A DNA stretch of 64,000 nt from Planctomycetota bacterium (GTDB taxonomy: Bacteria > Planctomycetota > Phycisphaerae > Phycisphaerales > UBA1924). The notes below the pieces were generated by a model, which was not told the DNA's origin, did no database searches, and was given only the letters and a program-made list of their open reading frames with translations. The position numbers and the translations under genes are program-made. Location of the stretch: positions 78,557 to 142,556 of the forward strand of contig JAFLCN010000009.1 in the NCBI GenBank assembly GCA_017303555.1, in the 5' to 3' direction. Shown in pieces: positions 45,401-54,835 of this stretch; the stretch's first letter is position 1, and each line of letters starts with the position of its first letter.

Positions 45401-46216
45401 ATGCCTGGTGTTCGATTGGCGATTCAAACAGTGTGCGCTTGCGTGCTTGCATGGGCCGGCTGCGATCGCGCGATCGGCGCACCGGCGGATTGGGCCGCGT
45501 GGACTTCGGCATCGGGCGCGCCGGTGAATGCGGTCTCGGGCACGATCGCATCGGCGGGGGGCGCTGTCTCTGTCAATTACACCGGCGAGGTGTTCTTTGC
45601 GAACATCAACAACACGGGACCGAACTACTACGCGCCCGCGACGCCGTTCCTGAGCACGTCGGTTCCCAACGCGCCGCCCCGGCGCGACATCATCGGGCTT
45701 CAGGGCGGGGCCGGTTCCGGCGTACACCGACTGGAGTTTTCACCACCGGTGGACGACCCGATCATGGCGATCGTGAGTCTCGGACAGCCGAGCATTCAGG
45801 TCACGTACGACTTTGATACGCCGTTCACCATTCTGTCTTTCGGCCCCGGCTATTGGGGCGGCCCCGGCACACTCAACAACGTCGGAGGTCAGCGGCTCAC
45901 CGGTGTTGAAGGTCACGGCACAATCCGCTTCATCGGGCGCGTGAGCGCGATCACCTGGACAATCCCGAACGCCGAAACCTGGCACGGTTTCACGGTCGGA
46001 CTCGCCGGCCCGCCCTGCCCCTGCGACCTGAACGGCGACACCGTCGTGGATGACGCCGACTTCGTCGAGTTTGTCCAAGCCGTCAATGTCCTCGATTGCC
46101 TTGATCCAGAAATGCCCGCGCGATGCCCGTCGGATTTCAACGGCGATTCCGTGGTGGACGACCGCGATTTCGTGCTCTTCGTCGGCGCGTACAACGACCT
46201 GATTTGTCCGGAGTGA
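45401..46216 (+). CDS. secreted protein of unknown function with GC-type dockerin
   Basis: This 271-residue protein has GAGGT upstream of ATG 45401 and an export segment QTVCACVLAWAGCDRAIGA. The Cys-Asp in it could alternatively be read as a poor lipobox. The mature region (WTSASGAPVNAVSGTIAS, VHRLEFSPPVDDPIMAIVSL, TFDTPFTIL-like strands, GHGTIRFIGRVSAITWTIP) is a single beta-sandwich domain seen in some exported proteins with sorting tags; I cannot name it. The dockerin (CDLNGDTVVDDADF, CPSDFNGDSVVDDRDF) has five cysteines (CPC at its start) and ends LICPE-stop. The next gene starts 28 bases downstream. Confidence 0.75.
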   Translation: MPGVRLAIQTVCACVLAWAGCDRAIGAPADWAAWTSASGAPVNAVSGTIASAGGAVSVNYTGEVFFANINNTGPNYYAPATPFLSTSVPNAPPRRDIIGLQGGAGSGVHRLEFSPPVDDPIMAIVSLGQPSIQVTYDFDTPFTILSFGPGYWGGPGTLNNVGGQRLTGVEGHGTIRFIGRVSAITWTIPNAETWHGFTVGLAGPPCPCDLNGDTVVDDADFVEFVQAVNVLDCLDPEMPARCPSDFNGDSVVDDRDFVLFVGAYNDLICPE

Positions 46217-46243
46217 ACCGCTCCTTGCGAAAGGGAAGATGAA

Positions 46244-47062
46244 ATGAACACGGGATGTGGGTGTCAATCGGTCGTGCGCAGCGCCCTCGCGGCATGCGCG
46301 ATCTTGTTCTGCTCCAGCGCAAACGCCACGGCCATCGCCGACTCCCAGGCTGATTACTCCGGCGTCCAGGGACAGGGAGGCTGGTACTACGGCTTCTACG
46401 AGGGCACCCTCAACCCCTCGGGCTTCCAGCAGTTCCCGCTCTTCGGCACCTTCGCGCCCAATGTCTGGTCCCGCTCCGCCAATGCGCCGGGCGGGTACTG
46501 GACATTCATCAACAACATGGGCGGCCACCCGAGCGGCATCCAGGGCGCATCGGGACGCATCGCCGTCATCAACTGGGCGGTGCGCCGGTTCGTGTTTGCC
46601 GCGGGAGGCAACGTGGTCGTCACCGGTCAACTGAAAAAAGCACAAGCCTGCGGCAGCGGCGTGATCGGCCGCATCTTTGTCAACGGCGCCGAGGTGTGGA
46701 CCCAGACCATCCAGGGCAACGATCTGGTCGGCGTCACGTATTCGCTGCAACTCTGCCTGCCCCCCGGCAGCATCATCGACTGGGCGATCGACCCGCGCAA
46801 CGGCGAAGAGACCTGCGATTCCTCGGTCTTCGATGCCACCCTCGTCGCCGACAACAGCGCGCCCTGCCCGGGCGACTTCACCTGCGACGGCGAGGTGGAC
46901 GACGACGACTTCGCGGCGTTCGACCTGGCGTACAACCTTTTTGACTGCGCCGACGCCGCGATGCCACCCGGCTGCCCGGCCGATCTGAACAACGACGGAT
47001 TCGTGGACGATGCGGACTTTGTCCTGTTTGCCTTGGCATACGACGCGCTGATCTGCCCGTAG
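46244..47062 (+). CDS. secreted protein of unknown function with GC-type dockerin
   Basis: This 272-residue protein has a signal peptide (VVRSALAACAILFCSSANA). The mature part starts with ADSQADYSGVQGQGGWYYG and contains GRIAVINWAVRRFVFAAGG, VVVTGQLKKAQACGSG and FVNGAEVWTQTIQG; it looks like a jelly-roll beta-sandwich such as a carbohydrate-binding domain, but this is inference from strand pattern only. The dockerin (CPGDFTCDGEVDDDDF, CPADLNNDGFVDDADF) ends LICP-stop and has an extra cysteine in loop 1 (FTCD), as in the first gene of the window. Close spacing to the upstream gene suggests co-transcription. Confidence 0.78.
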   Translation: MNTGCGCQSVVRSALAACAILFCSSANATAIADSQADYSGVQGQGGWYYGFYEGTLNPSGFQQFPLFGTFAPNVWSRSANAPGGYWTFINNMGGHPSGIQGASGRIAVINWAVRRFVFAAGGNVVVTGQLKKAQACGSGVIGRIFVNGAEVWTQTIQGNDLVGVTYSLQLCLPPGSIIDWAIDPRNGEETCDSSVFDATLVADNSAPCPGDFTCDGEVDDDDFAAFDLAYNLFDCADAAMPPGCPADLNNDGFVDDADFVLFALAYDALICP

Positions 47063-47255
47063 AGGCACCCAGGCGATGCGCCGGACGCAACCTCAGGCAG
47101 AGATCATCCGCGAGCCGCGGCTTGATGAGTTTGTTTTCATGTGTGACCGCACCCCTGCGGACACCCCCCTGTCCGTCGCCATCGGAGTTTGCTTGTGACG
47201 GGCGGGCGGTTCGGTTAGACTTGGGCCCTCGCGGGAGCTTTGGGGAGTCTATTGA

Positions 47256-48107
47256 ATGAGCAAGTGTGTGCGGCGCTGGAGCGCGGGATGCGCGTTCGCG
47301 GCAGCATTGGGTTTGGCGGGCATCGGCCCGGAAGCTCTCAGCGCCTGGGGCCTGAAGTTTGAGGTCCGCCTGAGCGAGTCCGATCCGTGGTCGTCGGCGG
47401 TGAATGTGCCGCCGGTCGAAGGGTCGGTCGTTCGCTTTCGTTTCGGCGCATACTTCGATCCGGGCGCGGCGCCGGTGATCACGACGGCGGACGGCACGGG
47501 CACGGCGCAGGCTCTCAACCGTTTCACCGGGTCGAATCAGTCGGTCGGGTTCGCGCCGGGCGATGTGTTCCAGAACCTCGTTCGCACGATCTCCAGCGGC
47601 AATCCGGCGCTCCTTTCAAACGCGGGCGCCACGATCGGCACCACGGCCGTCACCAGCTTCGGTTCGCAGTTGTTCCTGGCCGATGTTCCGTTCGAGCCGT
47701 ACAAAGAGATTTACAAGGGCGAAGTCAGGCTCGGGTCCGACCCGACGGGGCGCACGATCACCATCCGGAACAAGACGTTCGGCTCGGGCAACACGGCGGG
47801 ATTGACGTTCTACAGCAGCGCCTCGCTCGTCAACAAGCAGTCGGGCGCGCCGCAGGCGAGCGGGCCGGCCCGATTCGACCTGAACGCATCGATCAACATC
47901 GTCAACACCTGCCCGAGCGATCTGAACTTCGATCACTCGGTCGATGAGTCGGATTTCCAGATCTTCCTGCTCGCGTACCAGACCATGCTCTGCTCGGACC
48001 CGGCCATGCCCTTCGCATGCCCGGCGGATCTGAACGACGACACGCTCGTCGATGATGCGGACTTCATCGTGTTCGGGCACGCGTACGACCTGTTGAACTG
48101 CCCCTAG
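47256..48107 (+). CDS. secreted 'AWGLK' domain protein with GC-type dockerin
   Basis: This 283-residue protein has GGGGAG upstream of ATG 47256 and a signal peptide (AGCAFAAALGLAGIGPEALS). The mature domain opens AWGLKFEVRLSES and contains VRFRFGAYFDPG, ITTADGTGTA, NRFTGSNQ, ITSFGSQL-like TSFGSQLFLADVP and GLTFYSSASLVNKQSG. The same domain forms the N terminus of the large kelch protein at 48979, so these two define an uncharacterised family of about 190 residues. The dockerin (CPSDLNFDHSVDESDFQIF, CPADLNDDTLVDDADF) ends LNCP-stop. The following gene starts 9 bases after the stop. Confidence 0.82.
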   Translation: MSKCVRRWSAGCAFAAALGLAGIGPEALSAWGLKFEVRLSESDPWSSAVNVPPVEGSVVRFRFGAYFDPGAAPVITTADGTGTAQALNRFTGSNQSVGFAPGDVFQNLVRTISSGNPALLSNAGATIGTTAVTSFGSQLFLADVPFEPYKEIYKGEVRLGSDPTGRTITIRNKTFGSGNTAGLTFYSSASLVNKQSGAPQASGPARFDLNASINIVNTCPSDLNFDHSVDESDFQIFLLAYQTMLCSDPAMPFACPADLNDDTLVDDADFIVFGHAYDLLNCP

Positions 48108-48116
48108 AGGTGCGCA

Positions 48117-48884
48117 ATGAAGCCGAGATCCGTATTGACAAAGCTGCTGATCTGCGCTTTGCCGGTCGCGCAAGCCCCCGGTGTCGTCGCCGGGCTGATC
48201 CCGATCAGCCGCACGAGCACGTACTCGGGCGTCGGTTACTACAGAAGCTCCTGGAACTATCCGTACGAGCCGGTCGTCGCCTTCGACTGGAACGTCGCCG
48301 ATTCGTGCAGTTCCTTCGGCGCGTGGTCGCCGACCAACGTCCAGTCGTACGGCGGCGTCATGTTCTGGCACGCCTCCAGCGCCGGAGCCAACGTGGCGAG
48401 CTTTATCGCGCAGGCGCAGTTGAGCGGCCATCTCGGAATGCAGTTCAGTTTCTCCGATGACCAGCGGACAAGCTACCGGTACGAGTTTGATGTCGTTCGC
48501 CCCACGCGTGTCAGCGTCTTTGGGTGGGGAATGGTCAAGCTGAGTTCGAGCGCCGGATACTCGCTGGTTGGCGATGACATCGCATCCGGAGGAGAAACGG
48601 TGATGCTCGCTCCGTCTCGGTATGTTCTCCAGGACACGTTCGTCGGGGGGCACGGCTACGCACACTTCGAGCTGAAAGTCCTTGATTGCCTGGGCGACAT
48701 GGACACCGATGCTCGCGTCGATGAAGCAGATTTTCAGTTGTTCGTCGCTTCCTACATGACCATGCTCTGTTCGGCACCGTCCATGCCGGCGGGTTGTCCG
48801 GCGGATTTGAATCATGACGGCGTTGTTGATGATGCCGACTTTGTGATGTTCGGTCGGTCGTATGACCAGTTGTTGTGCCCTTGA
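48117..48884 (+). CDS. secreted protein of unknown function with GC-type dockerin
   Basis: This 255-residue protein starts 9 bases after the previous stop with AGAGGTG as ribosome binding site, so the two are almost certainly co-transcribed. The signal peptide is LTKLLICALPVAQAPGVVAG. The mature region (YYRSSWNYPYEPVVAFDWN, ASFIAQAQLSGHLGMQFSF, YRYEFDVVRPTRVSVFGWG) is one beta-sandwich domain I do not recognise. The dockerin (CLGDMDTDARVDEADFQLF, CPADLNHDGVVDDADF) ends LLCP-stop. Its loop 1 'EADFQLF' resembles the neighbours at 47256 and 48979, suggesting these three dockerins share a recent ancestor. Confidence 0.78.
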   Translation: MKPRSVLTKLLICALPVAQAPGVVAGLIPISRTSTYSGVGYYRSSWNYPYEPVVAFDWNVADSCSSFGAWSPTNVQSYGGVMFWHASSAGANVASFIAQAQLSGHLGMQFSFSDDQRTSYRYEFDVVRPTRVSVFGWGMVKLSSSAGYSLVGDDIASGGETVMLAPSRYVLQDTFVGGHGYAHFELKVLDCLGDMDTDARVDEADFQLFVASYMTMLCSAPSMPAGCPADLNHDGVVDDADFVMFGRSYDQLLCP

Positions 48885-48895
48885 TTGTCAAACAC

Positions 48896-48919
48896 CGCTC
48901 GGAAAGTCCGAGCGGTTTC
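48896..48919 (+). terminator. hairpin after dockerin gene, candidate terminator
   Basis: A perfect 9-bp stem CCGCTCGGA / TCCGAGCGG with an AAG loop is followed by only TTT. It begins 12 bases after the stop at 48884. Confidence 0.6.
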
Positions 48920-48978
48920 AGTCGCCTTTGGAATCTCTCGCTCGTTCTTGCGAAAGAGTTGCTTTGGGGAGGCCTCGC

Positions 48979-51900
48979 ATGAGTTTCGTGAATCGGTTTG
49001 CTCGAATCCTGTCCGCCGCGGCATGCGCCGCGGGCGTGCTCTCGGCTTCTGCGGATGCCGCGTGGGGCCTCAAGTACGAGGTGAGCAAGAACGGCGTCGA
49101 TTGGTCGCCATCCGTGAACGCCTTCGCGGGCGAGACGGTGTACTTCCGCTTTGGCGCTTACTTTGATGTCGGCACGAAGATCACGACGGCCGATGGCACC
49201 GGCAACGCCATCGCGATGACCCGTTTCACCGGGCAGAACCGCGTGGACGGCCTGCAGCCGGGCGACTTCATCCAGAACGTGCAGCCCGCGATCCAGGCAC
49301 ATAACGCGGCGCTGCTCGCGGTCAACGCCAACCTGATCGGCGGCACCGGAATCACCTCCTTCGGTTCGCAGTTGATTCTTCAACTCGCGCCCTACGCGCT
49401 GAACCCCGAGACAAGCCGACCGATCTATACCGGCCAGATCCAGTTGGGCCAGACGCCCGGATACCGCGAGCTCTCGATCCGCAACAACCAGTACGGTGCG
49501 GGCGCGACGCCCGGCCTCACCTTTTATCACGACCTGTCCGTCGCGAATCGCCAATCCGGCAAGCCCGACGATGCCGGCGCACGCGTGGACCTGAACGCCA
49601 CCGTCATCGTGAACTGTGCGCCGCCGACGATCGGCACACCCCCGGCTCCCGCGACGGTCTGTGTCGGCGGCCCGGCTCAGTTCTCGGTCGCCGCGACCGG
49701 CACGGGCGTGCTCGAGTACCAGTGGCGGAAGAACACGAATCCGATCGACGGCGCAACCAGCAGCACCCTCTCGATTCTCTCCGTCAGCGCCGGCGATGCG
49801 GGCAGCTACGACTGCATCGTCACCGACGACTGCGCGAGCTCGACCTCTGTTGCCGCAGCGCTCACCGTCTCGCTTCCCCCCGTCATCCACACGCAGCCGG
49901 TCAGCACGGTCGCGCGTCCCGGCACGACGGCGACGATGTCGCTGATCGCCACGACGGGTGACGGAACAGGGTCGCTCCAGTACGCCTGGCGCAAGGGCGT
50001 GAACCCTCTCTCGAACGGCGGCAGGATCTCGGGCGCCGATACGCCCATCCTCTCGATCACCGGCGCGCAGGTCGGCGATGCGGGCGACTATTCATGCGTC
50101 GTGACCGATCCGACGCGTCCGGCGTGCGCTCCGATCATCTCCAGCATCGCGCACCTCAGCGTCGGTGATTGCACAGTCTCGTGGCAGCAGGTCGCCTCGA
50201 CCGGCCCGGGCGCGCGGCGATCCCCGAGCATCGCGTACGACTCGGCCCGCAATCGGCTTGTCCTCTTCGGTGGCACCACCGCCACCGAAACCAAGAGCGA
50301 CACCTGGGAATGGGACGGCAGCACCTGGAGCCTGCGTTCAACCGCCGGTCCGGGTGCGCGCAATGGCCACGCGCTCGCGTACGACGCGCTGCACGGTCGG
50401 ACGCTGCTTTTCGGTGGATACAACGCCTCCGGCGTGCCGCAGGCGGATACCTGGTCGTGGGACGGCACGACGTGGACGCGCGTCGCAACAACCGGCCCGA
50501 CCGCGCGTTTCTATGCGAACATGTCGTACGACAGCGTGCGGCAGGAAGTGATCCTGTTCGGCGGGCTTCAGCAGGACTACGGCCTTCCCACCGACACCTG
50601 GGCCTGGAGCGGATCGTTCTGGACCAAGATCGCGACCACCGGACCCGCCGGCCGCTACGCCGGCGCGATGGCCTTTGATGCCGTGCGCCAGCGCATGGTC
50701 CTCTTCGGCGGATTCAACGTCGCCAGCATCAACTTCTCCGACACGTGGGAATGGGACGGCGCAGCCTGGTCGATGCGCGCTTCGGGCACGCCCACGGCCC
50801 GCACCGGCGCTTCGCTCGCGTTCGATCCCGGGCGCGGCCGCATCATCATGTTCGGTGGCCGATTGCAGGTAGAAGACGAGATCTCGTGGAGCTCACGCAC
50901 CTGGGAATGGGATGGAACCACATGGGTTTCCAATCTGACCGGCACGCCCAACGCGCGGTGGCTGGCGGGCATGACGCTCGACACCCTCAAGCAGCGCATC
51001 GTCCTCTTCGGTGGCGAAGATACCGGCGGCAATCCGCTCGGCGATACCTGGGAGCTTGCTTCCCGCATCCCCATCACGCAGCAGCCCACCAGCGTCGTGA
51101 CCAACTTCGGCCAGAACGCCGTGTTCAACGTCGTCGCGACCGGAACCGGGCTTGGCTACCAGTGGCGGCGAAACGGCGTCCCCGTTCTGAACGATGCCCG
51201 CATCAGCGGCGCGACCGCCGCCACGCTGCAGATCTCGCAAGTCGGTCTTCAGGATGAAGGCAGCTACGACGTGATCATCTCCAGCGTCTGCGGGCAGGAA
51301 ATCAGCCAGCAGGCGACTCTCTCGGTCGCGAGCTGCCCGAGTTCATGGCAGGATCTGAGCGCCAGCGAGCCCGGTCCGCGCTGGCTCGGCGATGCCGCGG
51401 CAGACGTCTTCCGCAAGCAGATCGTCCTCTTCGGCGGGTTCGCAACCCCGACCGGCGGGCGGCTGGGCGACACGTGGATCTGGAACGGCACCGGCTGGTC
51501 GCAGCGCGCCGTGCCCGGCCCGTCTCCGCGAAACGACCACGCGATGACGTCGCTCGCATCGGGCGTGCTGCTCTTCGGCGGACGCGAAGCAAATGGAAAC
51601 ATCAACCTGAACGACACGTGGTACTGGAACGGCACATCGTGGACGCTGCTCAATCCGGCCCACAGGCCCCCGGCCCGCGCCGGGCACGCGATGGTGTACG
51701 ACACGGCGCGGAACCGCGTCGTGCTGTTCGGCGGAGTCCACAACGGCGATGTCCTTGCGAACGACACGTGGGAATGGGACGGAACCGATTGGATGCAGGT
51801 TTCCAGTTCCGGACCGTCCGTGCGCTTCGCGTTCCAGATGACGTTCGATGTGGCGCGGGGCCGGACCGTGCTCTTCGGCGGCGCGCTCTTCTTCGGCACC

Positions 51901-52686
51901 GTCTTCACCGACACGTGGGAATGGGACGGCGCAGCGTGGACCAAGAAATCCGACATCGGCCCGCCCGGCCCGGTCTACGGACAGATGATCTACGACCCGG
52001 CCCGCGCCCGCAGCGTCTATGTCACCGGCTACACGCACAACCGCGTCTACTCGACCGAAACGTGGGAGTGGAACGGCCTCAACTGGTCCAAGACGCTGAA
52101 CGTCAGCCCGCCTCCACGCCAGGGTGCGTACGGCGCGTACGACCATCAGCGTTCCCGCATCGTGCTCTTCGGCGGCTACACGCCCGCGATCACGCTGCTG
52201 TCCGACTCGTGGGGCCTCGTGCTCGGCCCGTCGGTCATCTCGCCCCCGCAGAACCAGACCCTGCGCTCGGGCCAGACCGCGATCTTCTCGGTCACCGGCT
52301 CGGCGCCGGGGCTCCAGTATCAGTGGCTCCGCAACGGCGTGAACGTCCTCAACGGTGGCCGCATCAGCGGCGCGACCACCAACTCGCTCAGCATCTCCCA
52401 GGTCATCGCGCCCGACGGGGGCAGCTACCGCGTGCGTGCGACGGATGCCTGCGGCTCGAGCGTGATCTCAACCCCCGCGATCCTGACCGTCACCTGCACC
52501 GCCGATTTCAACTTCGACGGCGTGGTGGACGATTCGGACTTCCAGCTCTTCATCACCGCCTACGACAAGCTCCTCTGCGATCCCGCCCCGACCCCCTGCC
52601 CGGTGGACATGAACGCCGACGGGTTCGTGGACGATCTGGATTTCCAGTTGTTCATCACGCAGTACAACGATCTGCTCTGTCCTTAA
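48979..52686 (+). CDS. large secreted protein: AWGLK domain, Ig domains, two six-bladed kelch propellers, GC-type dockerin
   Basis: ATG 48979 (GGGGAGG at 48966-48972) gives 1235 residues and a signal peptide (ILSAAACAAGVLSASADA). Domain order: the AWGLK domain shared with 47256 (about 28-210), two Ig-like domains (CVGGPAQFSVAATGTG; TTATMSLIATTGDGTG), six kelch repeats (LVLFGG ... SDTWEWDG type), an Ig-like domain (VVTNFGQNAVFNVVATGTG), six more kelch repeats, a fourth Ig-like domain (LRSGQTAIFSVTGSAPG) and the dockerin (CTADFNFDGVVDDSDFQLF, VDMNADGFVDDLDFQLF) ending LLCP-stop. The kelch repeats fall cleanly as 6 + 6, so two closed propellers are likely. I see no galactose-oxidase copper ligands, so a binding role is more probable than an enzymatic one. 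Confidence 0.87.
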   Translation: MSFVNRFARILSAAACAAGVLSASADAAWGLKYEVSKNGVDWSPSVNAFAGETVYFRFGAYFDVGTKITTADGTGNAIAMTRFTGQNRVDGLQPGDFIQNVQPAIQAHNAALLAVNANLIGGTGITSFGSQLILQLAPYALNPETSRPIYTGQIQLGQTPGYRELSIRNNQYGAGATPGLTFYHDLSVANRQSGKPDDAGARVDLNATVIVNCAPPTIGTPPAPATVCVGGPAQFSVAATGTGVLEYQWRKNTNPIDGATSSTLSILSVSAGDAGSYDCIVTDDCASSTSVAAALTVSLPPVIHTQPVSTVARPGTTATMSLIATTGDGTGSLQYAWRKGVNPLSNGGRISGADTPILSITGAQVGDAGDYSCVVTDPTRPACAPIISSIAHLSVGDCTVSWQQVASTGPGARRSPSIAYDSARNRLVLFGGTTATETKSDTWEWDGSTWSLRSTAGPGARNGHALAYDALHGRTLLFGGYNASGVPQADTWSWDGTTWTRVATTGPTARFYANMSYDSVRQEVILFGGLQQDYGLPTDTWAWSGSFWTKIATTGPAGRYAGAMAFDAVRQRMVLFGGFNVASINFSDTWEWDGAAWSMRASGTPTARTGASLAFDPGRGRIIMFGGRLQVEDEISWSSRTWEWDGTTWVSNLTGTPNARWLAGMTLDTLKQRIVLFGGEDTGGNPLGDTWELASRIPITQQPTSVVTNFGQNAVFNVVATGTGLGYQWRRNGVPVLNDARISGATAATLQISQVGLQDEGSYDVIISSVCGQEISQQATLSVASCPSSWQDLSASEPGPRWLGDAAADVFRKQIVLFGGFATPTGGRLGDTWIWNGTGWSQRAVPGPSPRNDHAMTSLASGVLLFGGREANGNINLNDTWYWNGTSWTLLNPAHRPPARAGHAMVYDTARNRVVLFGGVHNGDVLANDTWEWDGTDWMQVSSSGPSVRFAFQMTFDVARGRTVLFGGALFFGTVFTDTWEWDGAAWTKKSDIGPPGPVYGQMIYDPARARSVYVTGYTHNRVYSTETWEWNGLNWSKTLNVSPPPRQGAYGAYDHQRSRIVLFGGYTPAITLLSDSWGLVLGPSVISPPQNQTLRSGQTAIFSVTGSAPGLQYQWLRNGVNVLNGGRISGATTNSLSISQVIAPDGGSYRVRATDACGSSVISTPAILTVTCTADFNFDGVVDDSDFQLFITAYDKLLCDPAPTPCPVDMNADGFVDDLDFQLFITQYNDLLCP

Positions 52687-52704
52687 CAGCAGACCGCTGC
52701 TGTT
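52685..52704 (+). terminator. stop-proximal hairpin
   Basis: AACAGCAG-ACCG-CTGCTGTT forms a perfect 8-bp stem overlapping the TAA stop of the kelch gene, without a T-run. It may protect or weakly terminate the transcript. Confidence 0.45.
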
Positions 52705-52842
52705 ACATGGTGTTGAAACACAGAGAAACGTATTGAGATTGCAGCGAAGTGCGGTATCCTGAGCCCACGGGCTCACGGTGTCGCTCGCGACATCGCGTTA
52801 CCGGGCTCTTCGACCGGCGCAGATTGTCGAACATGCTCTTGC

Positions 52843-52907
52843 CCTCTCCGTGCTTCCGTGTCCCCGCCGCAGCGGGTCCGGCGATCTGTGGTGAATGTCT
52901 TTGCTTT
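52843..52907 (+). repeat. interspersed 'CTCTGTGGTGAAT' repeat, copy b (long form)
   Basis: CTCTCCGTGCTTCCGTG, the palindromic core CCCCGCCGCAGCGGG, then GGCGATCTGTGGTGAATG. It ends about 15 bases before the sugar dehydrogenase start at 52919. Confidence 0.75.
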
Positions 52908-52918
52908 GGAGTTTGCCG

Positions 52919-54682
52919 ATGCGTTTGAATATCCGTGCCGCCATCATCGCCTGCGGCATCGCCTCGTCCGCGTTCGCGCTGCCCGATGGCTTCGTCGATG
53001 AACCGATTGTCGGAAATCTCGATCGCGCCGTCGGTGTCGCGTTCGCATCGCCGACCACGGCGTTCATCTGGGAGAAGGCCGGCAAGGTCTGGCGGATCGA
53101 AAACGGCGTGAAGGCGGCGTTTCCGATCATCGACATCTCGTCCGAGGTCCGCAACTTTGCCGACTACGGCATGCTCGGCTTCGCGCTCGATCCGGCGTTT
53201 GCGAGCAACGGGCGCGTCTACCTGCTCTACGCCGTTGATTACTACGACCTGGTCAACATGGGCCAGCCGGGGTACAACCCGGCGGGCAGCCAGGGCCAGC
53301 GCGATTCGATCGGACGCATCACACGCTACACGCTGAACGCCGCGAACGGTTTCCAGAACGTGGTGCCCAATTCGCGCACCGTCCTGCTGGGCGAGTCGCC
53401 CTCTACCGGCTTCCCGATCATCCACCAGTCGCACGGCGTCGGAATGCTCGCGTTCGGGCTCGATGGTTCGCTCTTCGCCGGCAGCGGCGATTCGGCCAGC
53501 TACCTCGAGACCGATACCGGCGGTCCCCGCAACGGCTCGAGCAACACCGCCCTCGCCGACGGCATCATCACGCCCAAGGAAGATGTCGGCGCGTTCCGCG
53601 CGCAGCTCGTCGATTCGCTGGCGGGCAAGATCATCCGCATCAGCCCCGAGACCGGCAACGGCCTCGCGGGCAATCCGTTCTTCGATGCCGCGGCGCCCCG
53701 CGCGCCGCGCTCACGCATGTGGGCCCTGGGCTTCCGCAATCCCTACCGCTTCTCGGTCAAGCCCGACTCCGCAACCCCAGAGAACAACGCGGGCGTTCTT
53801 TTCATCGGCGATGTCGGCTACGAACAGCACGAAGAACTCACCATCGTCAAGCAGGGCGGCACGAACGCCGGCTGGCCCTTCTTCGAAGGGCTCTCCAACA
53901 CGCCCGGCTACTCAACCGTCACGCCCCCGCTGAACCTCGATGCTCCGAACCCGCTCGCCAACGGCGGGACCTGCGGCCCCTTCTTCAACTTCCGCAACAT
54001 GCTCGTCCAGGATTCGCTCAACCCGCCCTACTGGGCCAACCCGTGCGATCCGTTCCAGCAGATCCCGGCTTCCTTGCCGCGGTTTCGCCATCAGCGCCCC
54101 GTTCTCGATTGGGGCCACGGCGGCGCGACGCACGTGCCCATCTACAACGGCAACGCGCCCAGCCAGGCCGACGTCACAGCGCCCGGTTCGCCCGTGCCTG
54201 GCTACGCGATCCCCGGGAGCTGCGCGATCGGCGGCGACTGGTACCCCGGCGTGAAGTTCGGCGCGGCGTACCAGAACACCTACTTCGCCGGCGATTTTAC
54301 CGGCTCGCAGATCTTCAACATCGAGTTCGATGACAACAACGCGCCGGTCCGGGTCAGGCAGTTCACCACTCCTCCCCAGCCGCCGGTGTTCATCACCTAC
54401 AACCGATTCGACGGCGCGCTCTACTACGTCGGCTACTCGTACAACACGCCGACTTCCACGCTGCGACGCATCCGGAAGATCCCGTGCGAAACAGACCTGA
54501 ACGCCGACGGATTGGTGGACGATGCCGACTTTGTGCTCTTCGTCGGCGCGTACAACCTGCTCGATTGCTTCGACCCGGCGATGCCCCCTTCGTGCCCGTC
54601 CGATTTCAATTCCGATTCCCTCGTGGACGATGCTGATTTCGTTGTCTTCATCGCGGCATACGACGAGTTGATCTGCCCGTAA
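52919..54682 (+). CDS. secreted PQQ-type glucose/sorbosone dehydrogenase with GC-type dockerin
   Basis: ATG 52919 (GGAG at 52908-52911) gives 587 residues with signal peptide (AAIIACGIASSAFA). The propeller shows GSDH family segments: PTTAFIWEKAGKVWRI, DYGMLGFALDPAFASNGRVY, DSLAGKIIRISPETGNG, RSRMWALGFRNPYRFSV and FIGDVGYEQHEELTIVKQGG. Family members oxidise sugars using bound PQQ and calcium outside the cytoplasm; whether this one binds PQQ is unproven, though the RNPYR segment is typical. The dockerin (CETDLNADGLVDDADF, CPSDFNSDSLVDDADF) ends LICP-stop with four cysteines. With the amylase at 8279 it is one of two clearly carbohydrate-active enzymes in the island. Confidence 0.88.
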   Translation: MRLNIRAAIIACGIASSAFALPDGFVDEPIVGNLDRAVGVAFASPTTAFIWEKAGKVWRIENGVKAAFPIIDISSEVRNFADYGMLGFALDPAFASNGRVYLLYAVDYYDLVNMGQPGYNPAGSQGQRDSIGRITRYTLNAANGFQNVVPNSRTVLLGESPSTGFPIIHQSHGVGMLAFGLDGSLFAGSGDSASYLETDTGGPRNGSSNTALADGIITPKEDVGAFRAQLVDSLAGKIIRISPETGNGLAGNPFFDAAAPRAPRSRMWALGFRNPYRFSVKPDSATPENNAGVLFIGDVGYEQHEELTIVKQGGTNAGWPFFEGLSNTPGYSTVTPPLNLDAPNPLANGGTCGPFFNFRNMLVQDSLNPPYWANPCDPFQQIPASLPRFRHQRPVLDWGHGGATHVPIYNGNAPSQADVTAPGSPVPGYAIPGSCAIGGDWYPGVKFGAAYQNTYFAGDFTGSQIFNIEFDDNNAPVRVRQFTTPPQPPVFITYNRFDGALYYVGYSYNTPTSTLRRIRKIPCETDLNADGLVDDADFVLFVGAYNLLDCFDPAMPPSCPSDFNSDSLVDDADFVVFIAAYDELICP

Positions 54683-54835
54683 CGCACCGATTTGCATCCG
54701 CCTGTGCGCGTGAACCGCCTTGCAGGCCCGCCGCATGAACGCATCCTCCTCGCGCTGGCGGGGCGGCCCGCGTGCTGTACACTCGGCCGCACTCTCTGGA
54801 GTGGGGGTGGCATCCATTCACAAAAGGAGAACTCC

